Source: Mercurialis annua (lineage: Eukaryota; Streptophyta; Magnoliopsida; Malpighiales; Euphorbiaceae). Taken from it: a DNA stretch of 64,000 nt. Below the pieces are notes generated by a model. That model was not told where the DNA came from, did not search any database, and saw only the letters and a list, made by a program, of their open reading frames with translations. The DNA lies in NCBI RefSeq assembly GCF_937616625.2, contig NC_065577.1, positions 10,457,001 through 10,521,000 on the forward strand, in the 5' to 3' direction. Below, in pieces: positions 49,880-60,783 of this stretch (positions are counted from its first letter, which is position 1; every line of letters begins with the position of its first letter). The translations under genes were made by a program, and so were the position numbers.

Positions 49880-50570
49880 GTTCAAGATTGCTAATCAGGA
49901 TCCTTTGTGGCGTACAGCAATGCAAGCAGAATATGATAATCAAACGTGGCAGCTTCTCCCTTACAACCCGAAGCAAAATGTTATTGGATGTAAATGGGTT
50001 TATCGTATCAAAACTACTTCCACTGGTGACATCGATCGGTACAAAGCCCGTCTTGTTGCTAAAGAATTTCATCAACGCCCAGGAATTGATTACGACTTCA
50101 CTTTCAGTCTGATAGTTAAACCCTCAAGTATTCGCTTGTGTCTCTCTATTGCAGTTTCTCAAAACTGGATGATTAAACAATTAGATGTGTCAAATGCCTT
50201 TCTTCATTAAGTTTAGGATGAAGATGTCTTTATGGAGCAACCAGTTGGTTTTTGTGAATTCTCGACTGCCCAATCATGTATGTAAACTTCACAAGTCGCT
50301 TTATGGCCTCAAACAAGCACCTCGACAATCGTTTAAATACCTCACTGAAATTTTAACATCTATTGGTTTTCATGGTTACAAGACTAATTCGTCTCTTTAT
50401 TATTATAGTGTTGGCCAGCTTCAGTTCTTTTATCTCATCTATGTTGATGACTTATTATTGATGGGTAATGATTCTGCTTTTATTAATCGGATTATTAAAA
50501 TTCTTCAGACGAAATTTGCATTAAAGGATTTGGCGATCTTCACTATTTTTTGTGAGTCGGGGTTACGCGT
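49880..50570 (+). pseudogene. Copia reverse transcriptase remnant
   Basis: [38 protein letters not shown] and [10 protein letters not shown] lead to a stop at 50208. A second frame then has VCKLHKSLYGLKQAPRQ and the catalytic YVDDLL box. Confidence 0.85.
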
Positions 50571-50599
50571 TTAAATGGCACTTTACTGTTATCACGGTC

Positions 50600-51300
50600 C
50601 AAATATATTTCTGATTTGCTTGAACGAGCAAAAATGACAGACAGCAAACCTATCTCATCTCCAGCATCTCATACTGCTCGGTTATCAGTTCTCAATGGCC
50701 CTGACTTTGATGATCCGCTTCTTTATCGTAGCGTTGTTAGAGGACTTCAATATCTTCAATTAACACGACCTGGCATTTGTTACGCTGTTAACAAAGTTTC
50801 TCAGTGTATGCATCATCCTAAGATCTCGCATTGGTCAGCTGTCAAGCGCATACTTCGCTATTTGAATGGTACTCGACTGAATAAGTTTGTCATTCAACCA
50901 TCCAGTACAACATTAATTTATGCATACTCTGATGCGGATTGGGCAGCAAATGTTGATGATTGCAAGTCTATCACATGATTCTCTACTTATCTTAGGCAGA
51001 ATTTCTTATGTTGGTCTTCTAAGAAACAAAAGACTGTCTCCCACTCGTGAACTGAAGCAGAGTATCATGTCTTGGCTACTGTAGTCACTGAACAACATTG
51101 GCTTTGTTCTCTTATGTCTGAGTTGAAATTATCTTATCAACCACCGGTGCTCTGGTGTGATAATATCAGTGCTACCTATTTGAGCTCCTCCCCTGTGTTT
51201 CATACTCGATCCAATCATCCAGAAATGGATTATCATCGTGTTCGAGACAAGTTCAGAATAAGTGAAAGTTCAGTACATATCTACCAGTGAACAAATCGCT
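50600..51300 (+). pseudogene. Copia RNase H remnant
   Basis: LQYLQLTRPGICYAVNKVSQ, AVKRILRYLNGT and AYSDADWA (a catalytic Asp context) are followed by a stop at 50976. Later frames have QHWLCSLMSEL, WCDNISATYLSS and a broken C-terminal ADVFTK. Confidence 0.8.
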
Positions 51301-51390
51301 GATGTGTTTACAAAGCTGGTGTCTAAAACAACTTTTCAGTACTTTAGAGACACTTAGGTTCGAAACTCTCCCCATCAACTTGAAGGGGGA

Positions 51391-51555
51391 TGATAAGGAT
51401 AAAAATGTATTATCTTAACTAATTGATAATGCATAACTTTTTATTTACTTCTTTTGTGATTCTAATTATTCGCTTTTTATGTAACTCTACTTCCTCATTT
51501 GTATAGATACATACAATCAATGAGAATGATAACTTTTGTTGTGGCAAACTTATCA
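51391..51555 (+). repeat. Copia right (3') LTR
   Basis: 165 bp, preceded by a purine tract. It differs from the left LTR by an 11-bp-scale indel (near CCTCATGGCCAG versus CCTCATTTG) and several substitutions. Confidence 0.88.
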
Positions 51556-52170
51556 ATTATATGGCATACCGATATTTCAACCATTTTATTTTTTGCACCT
51601 GTTACCCGAAGTGGTCAAATATCAATGTTGCTTTTCAAATGTTAAAAACATACTAGTTAAAGTGAAAGCTTCTCTTGGAATGCAAGACAGCTATTTACAT
51701 GTCTGTATGTCAAATTCAATTATCTCACTACTCTTAATTTTTTTTTTATTTGCTTAATTACGTTGGGTTTGATTTTTATTTTAAGAAATTTAATAGAAAA
51801 TATTAACAAATTATGATGTCAGTTCAGCAAAGCAAATTAGTTACTTTTAATTATAGTTTTAATCCTAAACACTGAAGTCCCAAATTCAAACCCTCGTAAA
51901 CCCTAAATTCAAACTCTAATAATCTCAACCTTAAAACATAACCCTAAATCTTAAACACTAAATCCAAAATAACAATTCCCAATGCAAAATATTTTAAAAA
52001 CATAACCCAAAAGAAGGTTCACATTCCTAATTATAGTACTTCCTAACTTAAATATATTACCATTAGATTCTAGTCCTAAACTTTAATTATAATCCTCTAT
52101 TCCTAACCCTAAATCATAAGTTCTAGCCGTAATCATAACTCTTATCATACCCTAACCATAATTCATAAAC

Positions 52171-53394
52171 GAACAAAGGATCACTTTACCCCCCGAACTT
52201 GGCGCAAAGTATCAAAAACGTCCAAATTAGCAAAACCGGATCACTTTTACCCTGAACTTGACAAAACCGGCTCAAAAACACCCCTATGCTGACGTGGCAT
52301 CTTAATTGGAGAGTGGGTTTCTAATTATCTTAATTTACTCTAATTAATTATATTCAAATACTAATTAATCACAATTAAACACTAATTAAACTAGGGGTCG
52401 TTTTGGACCTTTTTTCAAAACCATTCAATTTTTTTTTTGATTTCCGGCGAGGAGTTCCTCGCCGGAAAAACGTCTGTTCTTGAAGAAGAACAGACCCACC
52501 GGTCTGTTCTTCTTCAAGAACAGATGGGTCTGTTCTTGAACTCAAGAACAGACCCAGATTATGTCTGTTCTTGAGTTCAAGAACAGACCATCTGTTCATG
52601 AACTCAAGAACAGATACGATCTGTTCTTGAACTCAAGAACAGATACGATCTGTTCTTGAGTTCAAGAACAGATCGTTGATCCGTTCTTCTGTTCAAGAAC
52701 AGACGATCTGTTCTTGAACTCAAGAACAGATCGTTCTTGAGTTCAAGAACAGATCTGCTGTTCTTGAACTCAAGAACAGCAGATCTGTTCTTGAGTTCAA
52801 GAACAGCAGATCTGCTGTTCTTGAGAGTGAGGAGCAGATGCTCCTCACAAAAACGAGGAGCAGATCGCTCCTCGTTTTTGTGAGGAGCATTTGCTCTTCA
52901 CCGGGGAGCTGCTGCTCCTAACCGGAGCAGCGACTCCCTCTTCTCAGGCGAGGAGGAGCCTCGCCTGAGATCGAATTTTTTTTGAAAAAAAAAATAATTT
53001 TTTGGCAAAACATATAAATTATAGGGGGTTATTTTTGTTTGTTAAAAATTTAATTTGGGAGTTAATTTGTTATATATATAAAATTTAGGGGTTAATTTAT
53101 TATATCAAATATTAAATAAAAGGGTTAGATTGTTTTTTTTTAATTATTAGATATTAATTTAAATTTTTAAAAAAGAATTAGGATCATTTTAAACTTTTTG
53201 TCATTAAAAACCACTTAGGTTAAAGAAAACCATCACAAAAACCGGAGAGTGTGTCTCACTCTCCGGGGTGAGAGTGGGGAGGGGTGTTTTTGATACGATT
53301 TTGTCATGTTCAGGGTAAAAGTGATCCTTTTTTCTCAATTTAGACATTTTTGATACTTTGTGCCAAGTTGAGGGGGTAAAGTGATCCTTTGTTC
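52171..53394. mobile_element. MULE-type element (1.2 kb) with perfect 10-bp target duplication
   Basis: The ends GAACAAAGGATCACTTTACC and GGTAAAGTGATCCTTTGTTC are perfect inverted repeats, and the inverted similarity continues about 120 bp inward (TTGGCGCAAAGTATCAAAAA..., AAAAGTGATCC..). The duplication ATTCATAAAC occurs at 52161-52170 and 53395-53404. The core is a palindrome array (52440-52975). No transposase is present. Confidence 0.9.
52440..52975. repeat. Palindrome array (CTGTTCTTGA / TCAAGAACAG)
   Basis: Roughly a dozen hairpin units with 10-bp stems and a two-base AC or GT centre are spaced about 30 bp apart. They are bordered by other perfect palindromes: CCGGCGAGGA-TCCTCGCCGG-type at 52446-52467, GAGGAGC units at 52830-52890 and CTCAGGCGAG...CTCGCCTGAG at 52943-52970. 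Stem sequences are unrelated to those at 19050 or 26715, but the layout is the same. Confidence 0.85.
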
Positions 53395-53842
53395 ATTCAT
53401 AAACTCTAAAATCTTCTTAACCATTACTCTAAATATACTTAACTCCAACCTAATAATATCCTAACCCTAAGTATGTTCTATAAAAAAAATTAAAATAAAT
53501 GGCTTTAATTGCATGATAAACTGTAATTGTAGTTATAAATAATCATTTCTGTTTTAAAAATCTTGATACATATATTTATTTGACATGATAAATGTTATTG
53601 TCTAAGAAATTTTATTTTGGTTTAATTATTTAAAAATCAGCCATGTTAAATTTTTTTACATTTATATCCTAACCTAAAAAAAAGTTCATTTACACTCTAT
53701 TATAGATTTTTATGTTTCATTTTTATCCTAAACAAGGACCTTTTTTTTAAAAAAAAAGAGGTACTTTAACTTTAAAAATGTCAATAATAATAATTAATTT
53801 TATAAATTTAATAAAAAAATAAAAAAAAAATTCCTCCTCTAC

Positions 53843-54902
53843 TAGGGATGGCAATGGGGTGGGGACGGGAAAGCCATCCCTCCCCATCCCCATGTCTATG
53901 GAGAATCTCCATCCCTGTCCCCATTTAATTAATGGGGATAAAATCATCCATTGGATTCTCCATCCCCATGGGAATCCCCGTTCCCCGTACAATTAAATAT
54001 AATTTATAAATAATTTTATTATTTTCATAAGATATTTGAAAAAAAATCATTATAGAAAATACTACTTTTTATAATATTATATATTTATAACTAAATAGAA
54101 ACTAATAAAAAAAATTATGTTAAATTATTTAAAATTATAAATAACATACTAAAACTTATAATCTATACTATATATAAAAGCACGGATGGGGGGACAGGCA
54201 AATTTACTGAATAATCCTTTTCAGTTTACTACTAAATAAAGATTTTATAGTCATTAACTAATTAATTATTTAATTAATCACTATTATAATTAAAATTCTA
54301 ATTAGAATAGTTAGCTAAATTGTCTCCAAATTAGTAGGAATAACTATCTTTTAGTTTGATTGAACTACAAAATTAAAAATTAAAATACTGTATTTGGTCA
54401 ATATATTATTATTTAAATTTCTATCTTATTATTTTTAAAGATGGAAATTAATAAAATTAAGTTAATTATTTAATTATGATCATTATAAAACTAAAAAAGA
54501 ATAAATTCAGTATGGAAAAAAAATTTATAACCGAATATATTATATTTACTTTTACAAAAATTATTAACTAATTTATTATAAATAAAAAATTGATATAATT
54601 ATACTAAATTTACTAATATATTCATTGATGAGTTCCGTTACGAGTTACGTTACGAGACACGTGCATAGCACGTAATGCGAAACTAGTATAATATAAATAT
54701 ACATAAATATAAATCGAATCCCCTTGGGGATGGGGATCTCCATGGGGAGGGGACTATACTCCTCATCCCCGCCCCATCTCTGTGGTTGGAGAATGATTTT
54801 CCCCCATCCCTGCACCCATGAGGGTAATTGATAGGGATTCCCCGCCCTATTAAGGCGGATCCCCACTGGGAACGGGGAATCTCCTCCCCATTGCCATCCC
54901 TA
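53843..54902. mobile_element. hAT-type non-autonomous element (1.06 kb)
   Basis: The ends TAGGGATGGCAATGGGG and its complement CCCCATTGCCATCCCTA are inverted, followed inward by GGGGAT / ATCCCC-rich arms. The flanks CCTCTACT / ACTCTACC share CTCTAC, compatible with an 8-bp duplication with drift. A Helitron is nested at 54162-54686. There is no transposase. Confidence 0.8.
54162..54686 (+). mobile_element. Helitron nested in the hAT element
   Basis: It starts TCTATACTATATATAAAAGC after an A and ends with the hairpin ACGTGC-ATA-GCACGT and CGAAACTAG before a T. This is the same family as Helitrons A and B at 39.2-40.2 kb. It is non-coding. Confidence 0.85.
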
Positions 54903-56690
54903 CTCTACCGAGAAGTTAAAGATAAGCATCTCCTACTCCAATTATAAATCCAAGAAGAAACTTACAAAATCAAACAAAAACTCATTAACTCTTAATGAGT
55001 TTAATGTTTTTATTTTTACATATGTAATTTGAAATATGACCTCTAAAACGCTCAACACAAAAGGAACGACTGTTTCTTAGAAAAATTACTAGAATATACT
55101 CAACCCTTACCTGTATGCTACATAACCCTAAAATCGTTTAAGCCTAAATCCAAACCCGAAAAATAATCAAACAAAACATAATCACCCTAAATCTTGATAT
55201 TAATCTTAAATCCAAAACTATAAATCCAAAACCAAAATGTACTAAAACACTAATTCTAATCCAAAAATCGTACAAGCCCTAATTTAAAATAACATAAATC
55301 TTAACCATAAATCATAACCCTAGTCCTAATTCTAGTACCTCTCACCATTTGCATAATTATATAAACCCTAATCCTATATTCCAACCATAATTCTAACCCA
55401 AAATTATTGAATCCTAATCCATTTTTCTAACCCTAACACCTCCTTGTCCATACACTTTATTAATAACCTTACCCTCACCCTAAATCTATTAAACCCTAAA
55501 CCTTAACCCTAATTCAAAAAACTTAATTCATAAACCTTAACCCTAATTCTAACCCAAAATGTTAGAATCCTAACTCTAATTCATTGACCTTAAAACCTAA
55601 TCCTAATCCTAATCTAAATATGTGAAATCATAATCTCAACCGATCCTAGACCCTAATTCTAATACCCTAAATCCTGATCCAAAAACCATAATCTAACCTT
55701 AAAATATATTAAATTTAAAAAATTTAACCCTAAACACTAAATCATGATCCTAAACATAAACCTTAAACCCTAATTTTAATGATAAAATCCTACCCTAACT
55801 CTAATTCTGAAAATAAACCTTAACTCTAACTCTAAATTGTAGACTCTAAACATTTCATATCGTAATCCTAACTTTAAACTTTATTCCAAACCCTTAAACT
55901 CTAATCCTAGTCCATAATAAACAATAAGGTAAACCTTAAAATCTCCCCTTATACATAAACTCTAATACTAGTAAACTCTAATCCTAACCCTTGACCTAAA
56001 TATATAACCATCATCCTAATATCTTAAACCCAAAACCTTAATCTTACGCTAAACACTAAAATTCTAGTTATATTCGTAACCCTATCCCTAAATATAAAGA
56101 ATTCTAAACATCAACCCTAAATATACTAATCTCATTAATCCTAAAATTCTAATCTTAACTCTTATAATAAACCTAATATATTGAGATCTAAACATTAAAC
56201 CCTAAATATACCAAACCCTAAAGTTCTAATCCTAAATAGGTAAATCTTAACCCTAAATTTATAATCAATAAGCTATATAACTCTAAACTCTCAAAATTTA
56301 TAACCAATAAGCTATATAACTCTAAACTCTCATCCTTATATCAAAAATATACTACCACCGACCGAAAATTCTAGCCAATATCTTCTTATTATAAACCCAA
56401 CCCTAGTAATCCTAACACTAATTCTAACTCTTATCTTAAACTCTAAACCATATCCATAAACCTAAAACCTAACCCTCATTCAAATTCTTGGCCCTTAGTC
56501 CCTCTCTTTAGGTTGTAATTATAAACATTAATCCATAAACTCTAATCCTAAACCTTAATTGTTAATTCTAATACCTTAAATATAATAATTAACTATAACA
56601 ATAATCCTAAGCCTAAATCTTAATATTTAACTCTAATCCTAATCCTCAAATGAAAATAGATTAAAATTTAAAGCTTAGGATTCAGGTTAA

Positions 56691-57217
56691 TGTTAGAGTT
56701 TAGGATAAGAATTTATGGATTAGAATTTAACATTAAAGTTTAGAGTTTTGAGTTTAGAACCAGGGTTCAAAATATTAGATCTTCACAAATTTCTACAAAA
56801 CACAAATATATTATTAATTAGCGACCACCCATTATTTTACAAAAACAAGAGTGCAACACCAACACCAATGAATACATTTTCATGTAAATTTTTCAACTAA
56901 TAAAATTCCCATCGCCCTGTATTCAAAATTGCATCTTCATCCAAAAAGCATAAGATAAGAAACATTGCAGAAGAAATAAAGAGAGGAGCTCATTTAGGCC
57001 ATGAAAATTATGGCTTCCGAGAGTTTACACTCTTCAAGAAAATCAAAGCTCCTCTTAAATTTGAACAGTCAATCTTTTTCCTACTCAAAAACTTCAAACT
57101 TCAAACAAATATAAGTTTATACCAAAACAAAACATAGTGTCTCAAAAATCCTACTTATAATAACAAAATCAGGCTTAGAGCAGAACTTTTCATTAAAAAT
57201 CACACTGAATCTACTTG
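56691..57217. other. Intergenic DNA after the telomere-like field
   Basis: No gene or element can be supported. Confidence 0.45.
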
Positions 57218-57400
57218 AGAAAGAAGATATCCCTCTGAATTTCGCGACATTCAACCTCATACATAAAATTTAATGATTCCTCAACCTCCCTGCATCCATT
57301 TTTTTAATAATAACAGCAGCAATGATTATAATCTTTTCGCATGTACATTTTTTAGATTACTGCATTTCACATAAAGGGGGCATCCATTTTTTAGATTACT
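57218..57400 (-). repeat. Unidentified repeated unit, copy 1
   Basis: It shares with copies 2 and 3 the ordered words GATATCCCTCTGAATTTCGC, CTCAACCTCCCTGCATCCATTTTT, a short microsatellite and GCATGTACATTTTTTAGATTAC. It is the most eroded copy. A 22-bp piece (CATCCATTTTTTAGATTACTGCA type) is repeated at 57384. Confidence 0.6.
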
Positions 57401-57884
57401 GCAGCAGGGAACAAAAATAAAGTTGATTGTCGCTGTTCTCAAATCCTTAAAATTCTGAAAACACATACATAGTTACAATAAGCTAGATGAATCACACAAC
57501 AAGAGAGGACAAGATATTCGTACCTGATGATATTTATTTCAAGTAGGGAATCATTTGGCAAATTAGAGTACAACAAAATAAAGAGAGAAAGAACTTAGCA
57601 GAAAATGCATACATATATCCTAATACTATATCCTAATACAATCCACATCTCATCAACTAGAGTATAAAATACACCACCATTCGCATTCCGAATTTCCAAA
57701 CATTACCCATATTACATGGCATAAAGTGCAGATTAAAACTGCATATATGGATACGGACCAATCGAAAAACATATGCAAGTTCAAAAACTTTAAAAAAACA
57801 TTTGAAGCGGAATACATTCACTAAATTTCAACACATGTTTAATTCTTCAAAAGAAGATTTAAAAGACAACAAGTCTAATTAGAA
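57401..57884. other. Spacer between repeated units
   Basis: AT-rich, no gene seen. Confidence 0.4.
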
Positions 57885-58110
57885 ATGGACAAGATAAAAG
57901 ATATCCCTCAGAATTTCGCCAACTTCAACATGGTACATGAAGTCTGTTTAAAAATGGTCCCTCAACCTCTTTGCCTGTGCAGAAAAGGGAGCATCCATTT
58001 TCTTAAAACAACAACAATAGTAGTAGTAGTAATAATAATAATAATAATGAATGTGGTTCATGTACATTTTCCGATTACCAAATTTATCATCACCGGGATA
58101 TTAAAATTAA
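57885..58110 (-). repeat. Unidentified repeated unit, copy 2
   Basis: Contains GATATCCCTCAGAATTTCGC, GTACATGAAGTC, CTCAACCTCTTTGCCTGTGC, AGGGAGCATCCATTTT, an AAC/AGT/AAT microsatellite and ATGTACATTTTCCGATTACC, and ends CATCACCGGGATATT. No frame is conserved between copies. Confidence 0.65.
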
Positions 58111-59060
58111 TACAATGATCTCTATTAATAATATATAGCAAAAGCACCACAAAACAAGCAAGATTAAAATAGAACTAACAAAGGCAATGAGAGAAATTCA
58201 TGGGCACTTCTTTATCAAATACCTTAAAATTTCTCAAATTTACTCCATCACGGTAACCAAAAATAATAACAATGATGAAGACTATAAACAAAAAACTGAA
58301 AACTGCATAGACAAATTTCTTTCATAGCTCAGAGGGATAATGCCTTTAACAGCATTAAGCATTCTTTAATCCCCATTCAAGCAGTCAAAACATTGTGACA
58401 AATGATTGACCTACGATATCTACAACTTCACTATCGAAAACACACAGATGTATGAAAACGGTGCTACTTTAAAGTTGTCTGTTAAAACGAAGTTCCATGT
58501 CCGAAAAACCAAATTTATAAGACAATTCCAGAAAAAGAAATTTTGCTTGAAAGAAGCGCCTATTCTTACTTAGTCGAAAAAACGCAAGGCAACCAAAACA
58601 TCAGTTATAATTTAACACAAGATAAACCAAAAGAAATTCAATCAAGCCATGACAAACAGGAAAGGTTTAATAAAAAAAAGTGTCTTCCCAATTCCAGCAA
58701 CAGTGCAATAATCTATGAAATTAAAAGAAACAGATTAAAGCATGCGAATGTTTCTTAACAAAAACATTACTACAGTGGCATTGATTTTATCCGCACTGAC
58801 TATAAAAGTAAAGCAAAAAAACTAGTGATGAAACAATTATGCCTAGAATACAATCAAGATATACATAAAAACAACAGCAAGCAACAAAAAGTAAGCACAA
58901 GAAACAGAAAATAACAAAAACCAACATATTTTCTTACAAAGTTTAGATCTAACATTCCAACTTAAACAAATTATAAAAAGACATTTTAGATCTGACATTT
59001 GACCTTGTTTTGGCTTTCAAATTGCATGAATACATCTTAAGCAAACGCAGTTTTTTTTTT
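58111..59060. other. Spacer between repeated units
   Basis: No gene is recognised. The only longer frame (58543-58758) starts at a non-ATG codon and is Lys/Asn/Ser-rich, so it is likely chance. Confidence 0.4.
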
Positions 59061-59325
59061 TAAAGTAAAGATGAAAATGAAAGAGAATCCCTCGGAATTC
59101 GCCGATTTCGACCGGGTTCGTGAAACCCTAATTAAAAATGTGTCATGGTTCCTCGACCTGACTGCATGTGCAGAACAGGGAGCACCATTTTTACAAACAA
59201 GAAGAAGAAGAAGAAGAAGAAGAGAGTGCTGGTAACTGTAAAAATGTCGAAATGGCGTGGATTGTTTGGTCATTAAACCATCACTGCAATTCTCGTCACT
59301 GGGATATTCAAACTTCATTCAAAAT
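59061..59325 (-). repeat. Unidentified repeated unit, copy 3
   Basis: Contains GAATCCCTCGGAATTCGCCG, GGTTCGTGAAACCC, CTCGACCTGACTGCATGTGC, CAGGGAGCACCATTTTT, a (GAA)n tract and TCACTGGGATATTC. It is the richest in GC of the three copies and lies just downstream, on the minus strand, of a promoter-like region. It may be the source copy. Confidence 0.6.
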
Positions 59326-59404
59326 CTTTTCAATATTTTAAACAGAAATAAAAGAAATCATTCAAAACAGAAGAAACGGCGGAGAGATAAGAACATTAAG
59401 GGCG

Positions 59405-59500
59405 TCTGTAGGGTAAAGGGTTCTAATTTATAGACAGTGGGTCAAAATACAAGGCGTTATACGGCGTCGTTTTTTTCGCTTTTCCGACTTCAAGCAAAAG
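59405..59500 (-). promoter_or_regulatory. Promoter-like region, minus strand
   Basis: On the minus strand there is AACGACGCCGTATAACGCC, then GTCTATAAATTAG (TATA-like), then AACCCTTTACCC (telo-box-like). A transcript starting near 59410 would run into repeated unit copy 3. No coding exon was identified. Confidence 0.35.
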
Positions 59501-60100
59501 CAGTATTAGTATTTACTTTATTTATCTAATTTATTTTTAATTAATTAATTATTAATCATATTACATTTTTTTATAAATTTTATTAATTTTAGTATTAAAT
59601 TGTATTAATTAACTTAATCATTGTTTTTTAAAAAAAATTAGAATTATTCAGTTGAAAAAATCATATTAATATCAATAATCTATAAATTATATAATTTTTA
59701 TTAATTATTTATTACTAACTTTTTAATATAAAACTAATAATACCAATGAAATATAGCTCAAATAATATAAACACTAAGGAACAAACTGTTAGGTCATGAA
59801 TTCAATTTCTCCCACAAACGTCCCCTCTTTCTAATTATCAAAAAAACAACACTAATAATAATAAAAATTATAATTAAATTAAAAAAAAACAATTATACAA
59901 ATCAAAAATTAAAACTGCTCAAACCAAACTAAAAAATCATATAAATTAAAACTCATGTAAAATTCCACTAATAATAATTCTTATATATATTTAAAAAATA
60001 AAAAAATAGTAATTAATTAATATAAACTGATAACCCATGAAAATATATTTTTTAAATTAGAAACTCATATATATAGAATGAGATTATTTATCAACAATAA
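59501..60100. other. AT-rich spacer
   Basis: No gene or element is recognised. Confidence 0.5.
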
Positions 60101-60527
60101 AATTTGATTGCCAGATAAAAATCTCCAAGGAAGCTCTACAACTACAAGGTTATATGGCATTTTCATTCTTCATATACTACTTCAAGAAGAGTTAAACTCC
60201 TGCAAAACCAAAAACTTCTGTTCTATTGCTGCACAACAACATGAGTACTCCAGGTTAACCAAGCATATGGAGACGAATACAAAACATAATCACAATCTTT
60301 AACATTGTTAACATGCTATAATACAGCAGTATTAATAAACATCTTTTGTCTCGAACCAAAATATTTTCACATAGTGTCGATGTAAACCCCATTTATTTCT
60401 TACGAAATCCGCATCTATTTCCTATTCCGTAGGTGCAAATGTTTTTCACCATTTTTACAAACCAGGTGAGGAAATGAAGACCATCACCATAATTCTTCCC
60501 TCGCCTCGGTAAATGCTTCAGTAACCA

Positions 60528-60546
60528 AAGCCAAGAATGAATTGCC
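60528..60546 (-). promoter_or_regulatory. miR169-like target site in the NF-YA 3' UTR
   Basis: On the minus (NF-YA mRNA) strand the sequence GGGCAATTCATTCTTGGCT is complementary to the miR169 family, with a G:U pair near the middle and few mismatches. miR169 control of NF-YA through a 3' UTR site is well established in flowering plants. The site lies 238 bp beyond the NF-YA stop codon. Confidence 0.75.
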
Positions 60547-60584
60547 CAAGGAAACACTACACATATAAGATTTCAGATCCCCAG

Positions 60585-60710
60585 TTTTTTTTTTATCAAA
60601 GGTGGAAATCGACTCTTTAGAGTCTCATGTTAGTTGTTAGTTACCGAGGCGTGGTTCGAACCCACAACCTCTCGATACACTTAGAGACGCCTTAACCACT
60701 CAGGCTAGAT
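60585..60710 (-). mobile_element. tRNA-derived SINE, second copy, in the NF-YA 3' UTR
   Basis: Same family as 12740-12881: minus-strand A box (TAGCCTGAGTGG), B box (GGTTCGAACC), body and A-tail. The two copies differ at only a handful of positions. It lies between the NF-YA stop and the miR169 site, in the same direction as the gene. No clear target duplication was found. Confidence 0.85.
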
Positions 60711-60783
60711 ATTGCAAAACGTGTCTGCATATTCATGTAAAGTAACGGAGAAAAAGATCTTCCATGAGAGATAAAAATTATAT

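Larger units (their letters stand above)
47909..51555 (+). mobile_element. Ty1/copia retrotransposon (Ale-like), 3.65 kb, internally deleted
   Basis: Two LTRs (47909-48084 and 51391-51555) share most of their sequence and begin TGATAAGGATAA and end ACTTATCA. A methionine-tRNA-type primer site (TAGTATCAGAGCT) follows the left LTR, and AAGGGGGA precedes the right one. The flanks GTTAT / ATTAT are a 5-bp target duplication with one change. The domain order gag, integrase, RT, RNase H is copia. RT phrases ([27 protein letters not shown]) suggest the Ale/Retrofit lineage. The protease and the gag zinc knuckle are missing, and several stops and frameshifts are present. Confidence 0.9.
51840..56690 (-). 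repeat. Field of degenerate telomere-like CCCTAAA repeats
   Basis: CCCTAAACC, AACCCTAATCC, TCTAACCCTAAA and related words fill 51840-52160, 53400-53480 and 55080-56690. The three parts are separated only by inserted elements. The plus strand is C-rich here, opposite to 38100 and 41460. At about 56650-56770 the orientation flips to TTTAGGA words. The repeats are too irregular to be a functional telomere. Confidence 0.75.

Noticed and set aside
52440..52975. CRISPR-like regular repeats
   Set aside because: Units are palindromic with almost no unique spacers, lie inside a plant MULE and have no cas genes; this is a eukaryotic palindrome array.
51840..56690. True telomere or subtelomere
   Set aside because: Repeats are highly irregular, interrupted by genes and TEs on both sides, and change orientation, so this is interstitial telomere-like DNA at most.
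58040..58110. Box C/D snoRNA (GTGATGATAAAT and CTGA on the minus strand)
   Set aside because: The C-box word occurs only in repeated unit copy 2; copy 3 reads GTGACGAGAAT and no terminal stem was found.
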